A stretch of DNA of 64,000 nucleotides from VXMT01 sp965204835 (GTDB taxonomy: Bacteria > Chloroflexota > Dehalococcoidia > UBA2979), in contig OZ242017.1 in assembly GCA_965204835.1 (NCBI GenBank), positions 1,550,001-1,614,000 on the forward strand, written 5' to 3'. The notes beneath the pieces were generated by a model. The model worked only from the letters and a program-made list of their open reading frames with translations. It was not told the origin of the DNA and searched no databases. Within the stretch, counting starts at the first letter, position 1; each line of letters starts with the position of its first letter. This document shows positions 60,201 to 64,000 of the stretch, one piece after another. A program made the position numbers and the translations under genes.

Positions 60201-61191
60201 TCCCGTCTTCCTCGATCGGCGTGACGACGATGTGGTCGGTGAACTCGTGGAGCGGAGCCGCCTCCGGGAGATGCAACTGGCCGGTCAGGGCCCCCAGCGC
60301 TCCCGCAATCAGCTCGTCCTGCTGCAGCGGCACGGCGGTCCCGGCCACCTGGCTCCACGTTCCGTCGAGGTAGGTGTCGCCGGTGGCTGTCCTGAGGTAG
60401 CGGGTATGCGCGGCCCCGGTCACCCGGAACACGGGATCGTCGTCCGGCGGCACGACCTGCAATGCCGTGGCTTTCGACATCAGGGGTTCGTCGGCATCCG
60501 TCGGCTCTCCGGTCACCGTCGCGTCTCCGCTGTGGATGCCCCGCACCTCCACCCCGAAGTCGCCGGGAATGCTCGCGAGGTTGGTCCGCGGGAAGAGCAG
60601 CAGGCCGTCGATGGCCTTGGAGTCGAGGAAGCCGAAGGCGCCGGCGGCGGCCAGCCAGACCAGCAGGGACGCCGCCAGCAGTCTCCAGTTGAGCAACCCG
60701 GCGATGGTGACGGAGAGGAAGAACGCCGCCAGGATGATGAGGGCCCCGGGCTCCAGGTCGGCGCGTCGCACCATGTGCTCGTCGTAGGCGATCGAGCCGC
60801 CCAGCATCCCCGAGAAGGCCAGGTACGCTCCCGCCGCGACCAGCGCAGCCGCGGCCACGACGCCCAGCGCGAGCGACCTCGAGGGCCGGAAGGAGGCCCT
60901 GCGGAGCGGCCAGCCCAGGGCTGCGACCAGCATCGCCGCCGCCAGGACGATGGAGACGGTCAGGATGAGCACCTCGATCAGGCCGACGCCGATCGGTATG
61001 CCGAGCGTGCCTTCCGCCGAGGACGTGACGGCCAGCGGGTCCGTGGGGCCAGTGGCGGTCACGGCGACGACGAACTCGAGCAGCAGGAAGAGACCAGCCA
61101 GCGCCGCCGCCGCCATGAGCAGGAGCATGATCTGGCGACGCGCGGAGCCGCCCGTCAGCATGGCCGCCGCTCGTGAGGTGGAGACTCTCAC
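54259..61191 (-). CDS. giant membrane protein: three transglutaminase-like domains, HEAT repeats, Ig-like array, DUF4129-like tail
   Basis: A 2310-residue protein. Residues 20-190 hold about five helices. Three transglutaminase-like units follow, each ending in a core with LARSxGxPARVVSG, HQWAE and a GW-DP strand. The nucleophile position reads GTSGNF in unit 1 (Ser465), GTCGAF in unit 2 (Cys1056) and GTSGQF in unit 3 (Ser1376); the His is present in all (506, 1097, 1417). Between units 1 and 2 (about 545-810) lie HEAT-like repeats. Residues 1440-2040 are Ig/carboxypeptidase-regulatory-like repeats; a helix (about 2050-2075) leads to a cytosolic DUF4129-like end. The start is GTG after GAGGG. 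It is first after the LRR gene in the operon. Confidence 0.82.
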   Translation of the reverse strand: MRVSTSRAAAMLTGGSARRQIMLLLMAAAALAGLFLLLEFVVAVTATGPTDPLAVTSSAEGTLGIPIGVGLIEVLILTVSIVLAAAMLVAALGWPLRRASFRPSRSLALGVVAAAALVAAGAYLAFSGMLGGSIAYDEHMVRRADLEPGALIILAAFFLSVTIAGLLNWRLLAASLLVWLAAAGAFGFLDSKAIDGLLLFPRTNLASIPGDFGVEVRGIHSGDATVTGEPTDADEPLMSKATALQVVPPDDDPVFRVTGAAHTRYLRTATGDTYLDGTWSQVAGTAVPLQQDELIAGALGALTGQLHLPEAAPLHEFTDHIVVTPIEEDGTLPAGVLPASSHLRSIDTPATYFPFSETLASDRELSRYGMESTVPLFALRQKVTAAAVADPSYLELPDDLPPRVRELAAQVAGGEPSAYLRALRLQVYLQEAYAYGQAYTERGAQPPTGQDPVDWFLFDRRVGTSGNFSSAFVVLARSVGLPARVVSGWVVATQEETQTVRRSQAHQWAEIALAGFGWVAVDPFPRDAFVAADVDHPWEASLDELATSTRPGVRGAASAARGAPNSPDVLVELLETIDNVRDPDTRHAAQSALNALVLDRFMAMLRDHPDADFRAAAAYGLEVLANPGALGALLEALATDADTSVRTAAAGALAVVGKDGAEEGLLQALATDEDAAVRAASATALGALQSGWTASEMLPALRSDPSPEVRAAVALALGGIGDSAALLPLLDARGGDTSTAVRAAAAEALAGWPFASLLGILEGTAEPALRAASARLIGEGQFEEGITPLGTALSDADEQVRDASRDALDAMGEVIWLESGGGVLSFQGDLAFLPFVTAESHEIGSPTPVFRVRGSVYTRLLRVAVGDIYRSGSWFPAEQEGLPAGVAGIGFRPQDIRPVQDPDDGNWNTIYLSGIGSVQVILSGPVPSSLHAEAFTIPVSYRMPSHTVFARGPARYGWDAIVYDYTPEQLNAAPAWDVGNRSEYMQLPDAPWVERARALATAITAGHQTPYARARAIEQHLIKEYTYQPSGPAALSAPPGVDPIEAFLFESREGTCGAFSSAFVILARSIGIPARVVSGWAVADTALSQIVFSDQSHQWAEVPFQGLGWVGFDPSPDGAPSRVPEDEIDAYERMGARVTPLESGAALVELEDETIVAPGTTTGRAEPSPRIPIFEVAGAAHTGYLRTAVGDRYEHGAWMQDDPELVPYTAGSAVPGDAPSQEPVRSASDRIQVLPEAGSDELPRGALPTSAGLQRADIDGVFRPSSATFSSEVTATEYSWTSEVPVFSRAQYEAAPSASTAPIHTELPDDLPDAIRELARQITSGYDSPYAKAEALERYLRENYAYVPAESNDDVVPPPGRDPVDWFLFDTREGTSGQFSSAFAVLARSIGIPARVVSGFVISPTADQQAVYTDQAHQWAEVALEGFGWVRFDPTASGGAPSRVPGAPPTPRVVEGDGGEVEVRPVDTVTDITESPDETRRRTPFAVKGTVRTVDGRDVSGMTVEIYINETKEHGGTKIGVTSSRSGRFDAVAQLPPGMDLGDYQLLARAVPNSLFNESWSDPDVQVFSGNKIELIGPAQVDLHAVAAFEGTVTDDSERGVAGREIEVTFDGLTTSSVMTDRQGRFSFSETFSVLGEHWVEVKLEGEELLLDNTARLSFDVVLPTELALYAPDSVARGEGLVVTGEVREAGGSPLDEGLVELTIAAAEEVNIVTLQVEEDGSFEHSIASFEHTGDYTLTGRYSGEEFVRPAVTEIAVRVLRGTVLTLEGPAAVRDGERFRIAGTLLEADGRPVPNAVVRVPGVEPLSLLTDADGRFAGQVLAMFDEDAARDPHESELRVEAIFDDTDELHASQAALNIAVGVPWILVEPLEPVTRGGEALLHGAVLLGTTRPLPGVELTAGPDVAFSSNEAGAFTYAYQVPADESLGAMDLVVSAPDLDIETTVRLVVQSATTLIVTPLGKVSPGDATMLQVALLDDTGAGIVGAALRSSQGVGATTDESGIATLELVVPDSDDLPGSRVELAYDGGDLHAPVSISYFWQGAITPSGLNWLLWLGLPALAALLVAAGYAARRFELIPLLGRLRRKPAPAEPVPEPAPVEAVEETGEPADAEDELPDAAVAVVEEPPSVRLQIAFRKAAGDLPDVWGPGEAILITVRVTDEGRPRAGAVVGVSVGDGAPFDLTVGEDGAGAFNWTGTEPGEYAVSAEFTDDDDLVISESRSLRVVDFREEIVRLYGVFMEWAKEQGVGVTDQSTPREAETLLVGSGLPIPRQSLAQLVSRFEEADYSEHEIARRHYEAMYRAWSAVLRVDR

Positions 61192-61234
61192 GGTGCTTCA
61201 ACCCTCATCGAGACCAGGCCCGACCTCATACTCA

Positions 61235-63844
61235 TCAGCACACCCGGACGCGCATGTGGTACCAGAGCACCGAGGTGCTCAGGTTGGCGGGCGAGCACCT
61301 GCGCGTGAGGGGGGCGAGTTCCTGCGGAGTCTCCCCGTCTAGCTGGTTGTCGCGGATAGCGAGCCATTCCAGGTTGCTGAGCGTGCCCAGCTCCTCCGGA
61401 ATCTGTCCGGTCAGGCCGTTCTGGTTGAGCAGCAGCCACTCGAGGTTCGTGAGCCCGCCCAGCTCCGGCGGAAGCTCCCCGCTCAGCCGGTTCTCGTGGA
61501 GCACCAGCCGTTCCAGGCTGCCGAGGTTGCCCAGCTCCGGAGGGAGTTCCCCGCTCAGCCGGTTGCCGTGGAGTGACAGCGCTCGCAGGTTGGGGAGGTC
61601 GCCCAGCTCCGGCGGGATCTCTCCGCTCAGGTGGTTCTTTGCGAGACGGACATCAACCAGGTTCGTGAGGTTGGCCAGCTCCGGCGGAAGCTCCCCGCGC
61701 AGATTGTTCGCGTCGAGGAACACGCCATTGACCCGCCCATCCGCATCAGTGGTGACGCCGTACCAGGTCCCGAGCGGCTCGGTGCTCAGCCAGCGACCCC
61801 GCTCGCGCCAGCTCGGGCCGCCGGTGGCCTGGTAGAGCGCGATCAGCGCCTGTCGATCCTCCTCCGAGGTCTCCGTGACGCAGCTGTTGCCGTAGACGGA
61901 ATCGATGCCCTGGAGCCACGCCTGGAGTGCGTCATCGAGGGGGGCGCAGAGCCCTTCGTTGTTGAAGAAGGTGAACCACTCCAGCGAGGGCAGCGTGGTC
62001 AGGTCCCGATGCAGGGGCTCCGTCAGGCGATTGTCCCGGAGGCTCAGCACTTCGAGCTTGGCGAGGCCGGCGAGCTCCCGCGGTATGTCCCCGCGCAACT
62101 TGTTATCCGCCAGCCACAGCTCCTCGAGATTGGCGAGGCTGCCAAGCTCCCCCGGGATCCTCCCGGTGAGCTCGTTGTTGTGGAGCCATAGATCCTTGAG
62201 GTTGGTGAGGCTGGCGAGCTCCGGCGGGATCTGCCCGTTCAGCTTGTTCTGGTAGAGCTGCAATTCCGTCAGGTTTGCGAGGTTGCCGAGCTCCGGCGGG
62301 ATCGACCCGCTCAACATGTTCGCGGCGAGCTTCAGCGACGACAGGCTGGAGAGGTTCCCCAGCTCCGGCGGGATCTCCCCGCCCAACTGGTTATTCTCGA
62401 GCCGCAGGTCCGTCAGATTGGTGAGGTTGCCCAGCCACGGCGGAATCCCTCCGGTCAGCTGGTTGAGGCGGAGGTTCAACCACTGCAGGTTGGCGAGGTC
62501 ACCCAGCTCGGGCGGGATCGCCCCGCTCAGTTGGTTCCCGTCGAGCGACAGCTGTTCCAGGTTGACAAGGTTGCCCAGCTCGGGCGGGATCTCGCCGGTG
62601 AGTCGGTTCTCGCTGAGCCACAGCAACGTCAGGTTGGCAAGGTTCCCCAGCTCCGGTGGAATCTCCCCGCTCAGAGGGTTCGCGCCGAGTGCCAGCCACT
62701 GCAGGTTGGGGAGGTCTCCCAGCTCGGGCGGAATCTCGCCGCTCAGTCGGTTCCTGTTGAGCGACAGCCGTTCCAAATTGGCCAGCCCGGCGAGTTCTGG
62801 TGGAATCTCACCGCTTAACTGGTTATTGGCGAGCCGTAGATCCGTCAGGTTGGCCAGCCCGGCGAGTTCCGGCGGGATCTCACCGCTCAACTGGTTACCG
62901 GCGAGCCGTAGATCCGTCAGGTTGGCCAGGTCGGCGAGCTCTGGCGGAATCTCGCCGCTTAACTGGTTCCCGTTGAGGTGGAGCGATTCCAGATTGGCGA
63001 GGTTGCCCAACTCCACGGGGATCTCGCCGCTCAGTTGGTTCCGCTTGAGGTCGAGCGACTCCAGGTTGGCGAGGCTGCCCAGCTCTGGTGGGATCTCGCC
63101 GCTCAACGCGTTCCTCGTGAGTTCGAGCGATTTCAGGTTGGCGAGGTCAGCCAGATCGGGCGGCAGCTCCCCGCGCAGTCCGTTACTCCCGAGTGCCAGC
63201 CCAATGACGCTTCCGCTGTCATCAGCAACCACCCCGTGCCACTCCCCCACCGGGGTCTCGGTCAGCCAGTTGGTGCTGGACACCCAGCCAGGGCCGTTGG
63301 TGGCCTCGTAGAGAGCGGCCAGCGCCAGCACCTCGATCGACGTTTCCGGGACCGGCGGGGGCGTTGGCGAGGGGGTTGGCGTCGGGGTCGGCTCCGCGAT
63401 GGGCGTCGGCTCCGCGGTGGGGATCGGCTCCGCCGTGGCGGTCGGCTCTGCGGTGGGGGTCGGCTCCGCTGTCGGCGTTGTCTCGGGAACGGAGGTGGCC
63501 TGGGCAACGACGGTCGCCTCGGCGGTGGCGGTCGCCTCGGGGGCGGCGGTCGCCTCCGGGCTCGGGACCGGCTCCGCGCTGGGCGTCGCCTCGGCCGCAG
63601 CGGTTGCCTCGGCGACGGGGGTGGCCTCGGCGGTGGCCGTCGCCTCCGTGTTGGGCGTCGCCTCGGCCCGGGGGGCCGGATCTGGGATCACGACCGGGGC
63701 GGGCGTCGGGATCGGCGCCGGCGTGGACGCGGGGTCAGGCGTGACCACGCCACAGGCCGCCACCAGGGCCGTGACGACGACCACGAGCACCAGGATCCTC
63801 ACATGGTCACGACAAGCTGTGTATTTCGATGACATTCGGCTCAT
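61235..63844 (-). CDS. leucine-rich-repeat lipoprotein with Pro/Thr/Ala/Glu stalk
   Basis: A surface lipoprotein of 869 residues. The signal ends in LVAAC (Cys31). A low-complexity stalk of short A/P/T/E units (about 35-165) follows, then two blocks of plant-type leucine-rich repeats with the consensus SGEIPPELGNLxNLxxL. Each block begins with a cap of the form LxALYxATxGPxW...W, at about 175 and 660. The second block has about five repeats, the first about sixteen. The start at ATG 63844 has GGAGCGG upstream; ATGs at 63850 and 63859 are possible. It probably mediates binding to proteins or surfaces and is 43 nt before the transglutaminase gene. Confidence 0.85.
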   Translation of the reverse strand: MSRMSSKYTACRDHVRILVLVVVVTALVAACGVVTPDPASTPAPIPTPAPVVIPDPAPRAEATPNTEATATAEATPVAEATAAAEATPSAEPVPSPEATAAPEATATAEATVVAQATSVPETTPTAEPTPTAEPTATAEPIPTAEPTPIAEPTPTPTPSPTPPPVPETSIEVLALAALYEATNGPGWVSSTNWLTETPVGEWHGVVADDSGSVIGLALGSNGLRGELPPDLADLANLKSLELTRNALSGEIPPELGSLANLESLDLKRNQLSGEIPVELGNLANLESLHLNGNQLSGEIPPELADLANLTDLRLAGNQLSGEIPPELAGLANLTDLRLANNQLSGEIPPELAGLANLERLSLNRNRLSGEIPPELGDLPNLQWLALGANPLSGEIPPELGNLANLTLLWLSENRLTGEIPPELGNLVNLEQLSLDGNQLSGAIPPELGDLANLQWLNLRLNQLTGGIPPWLGNLTNLTDLRLENNQLGGEIPPELGNLSSLSSLKLAANMLSGSIPPELGNLANLTELQLYQNKLNGQIPPELASLTNLKDLWLHNNELTGRIPGELGSLANLEELWLADNKLRGDIPRELAGLAKLEVLSLRDNRLTEPLHRDLTTLPSLEWFTFFNNEGLCAPLDDALQAWLQGIDSVYGNSCVTETSEEDRQALIALYQATGGPSWRERGRWLSTEPLGTWYGVTTDADGRVNGVFLDANNLRGELPPELANLTNLVDVRLAKNHLSGEIPPELGDLPNLRALSLHGNRLSGELPPELGNLGSLERLVLHENRLSGELPPELGGLTNLEWLLLNQNGLTGQIPEELGTLSNLEWLAIRDNQLDGETPQELAPLTRRCSPANLSTSVLWYHMRVRVC

Positions 63845-63916
63845 CGTCATCCGCTCCATCGTCTTCGGTGGGCGCTGAAGCTCCTCGCAGGCATCGGATT
63901 GCCCGAGCGGTCCGCC

Positions 63917-64000
63917 CTATTGCCCCAGGGGCGCAAGGCGGAGCGCGGCCCCCCCGAAGGTGAGCACGTACACCTCGCCACCGGCATCGGTCCCGAACGA
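63917..64000 (-). CDS. C-terminus of a PQQ-dependent sugar dehydrogenase-like protein (partial)
   Basis: Only the last 27 codons and TAG are inside the window. They read SFGTDAGGEVYVLTFGG and end in LRLAPLGQ, the closing strand of the beta-propeller in glucose/sorbosone dehydrogenases, which typically end SFGEDxDGELYVL. The start lies beyond the window. The gap to the LRR gene is 73 nt, so it may begin the operon. The call rests on this short motif only. Confidence 0.6.
   Translation of the reverse strand, partial: SFGTDAGGEVYVLTFGGAALRLAPLGQ

Noticed and set aside
59584..61176. 530-codon plus-strand ORF opposite the transglutaminase gene, and similar long frames at 50809-52227 and 55996-57906
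   Set aside because: Shadows of strong minus-strand genes with no family motifs.
61235..63300. Regular ~72-bp repeat that could look like a CRISPR or minisatellite
   Set aside because: The period equals 24 residues and codes leucine-rich repeats; there are no constant repeats with unrelated spacers.

Overview
This is about 64 kb of high-GC chromosomal DNA, densely coded on both strands. No insertion sequence, prophage or CRISPR array is visible. The gene content fits a Chloroflexota bacterium of the Dehalococcoidia / SAR202 type: an LLM-family (F420-type) oxidoreductase, many CaiB/BaiF CoA-transferases, crotonases, MaoC proteins, SDRs and MFS carriers, a DUF3179 lipoprotein, and surface proteins with 'GWNxVGW' motifs. 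This assignment is inferred from gene content only; no marker phylogeny was possible.

Layout. 1-0.3 kb: 3' end of tmRNA and its probable terminator. 0.4-8.3 kb: META-domain lipoprotein, MFS exporter, crotonase, a large secreted protein with three peptidase-like repeats, LppM-like lipoprotein, LLM oxidoreductase. 8.3-13.4 kb (minus strand): two MaoC-type hydratases, a DUF3179 lipoprotein, and a thiolase-like protein next to its DUF35 partner, resembling hydratase/retro-aldolase side-chain degradation sets. 13.5-18.7 kb: HigBA toxin-antitoxin, phosphodiesterase, SDR, MazE-like antitoxin, RarA, and an isolated PEP-synthase-like fragment. 18.8-22.2 kb: RibBA with a damaged GTP cyclohydrolase II site, then a two-gene operon of a thioredoxin-fused protein and a UGSC-family protein. 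The latter appears as two open frames split by an in-frame TGA that is best read as selenocysteine. 22.3-26.7 kb: VapBC, MFS, aldo/keto reductase, CoA-transferase. 26.8-29.6 kb: sulfur/selenium trafficking operon (YeeE/YedE carrier, two TusA/SirA-like proteins, rhodanese lipoprotein). 29.7-42.6 kb: acyl-CoA catabolism (crotonases, MFS, a tandem duplication of an 810-residue double CoA-transferase that includes its promoter, acyl-CoA dehydrogenase, MDR oxidoreductase, cysteine hydrolase, SDR) with a second PIN/RHH toxin-antitoxin pair. 42.7-47.6 kb: glutamate dehydrogenase, K+/H+ antiporter, universal stress protein, tRNA-Gly and tRNA-Leu. 47.8-64 kb: fibronectin-like lipoprotein, then a minus-strand operon of LRR lipoprotein, 2310-residue transglutaminase-like giant, 832-residue membrane protein, MoxR ATPase, DUF58 protein and a small membrane protein. 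The window ends in the C-terminus of a PQQ-type sugar dehydrogenase.

How the genes work together. Most enzymes handle CoA thioesters (activation, dehydrogenation, hydration, carbon-carbon cleavage) and are surrounded by carriers, suggesting uptake and beta-oxidation-like breakdown of organic acids or side chains. The YeeE/TusA operon could supply the sulfur or selenium the UGSC selenoprotein needs; that link is inference. Five toxin-antitoxin-type loci are scattered between 11 and 39 kb. The MoxR/DUF58/transglutaminase operon probably builds or processes cell-surface proteins. Transcription units are separated by GC-rich hairpins, and many starts are preceded by TAnnnT -10-like boxes.
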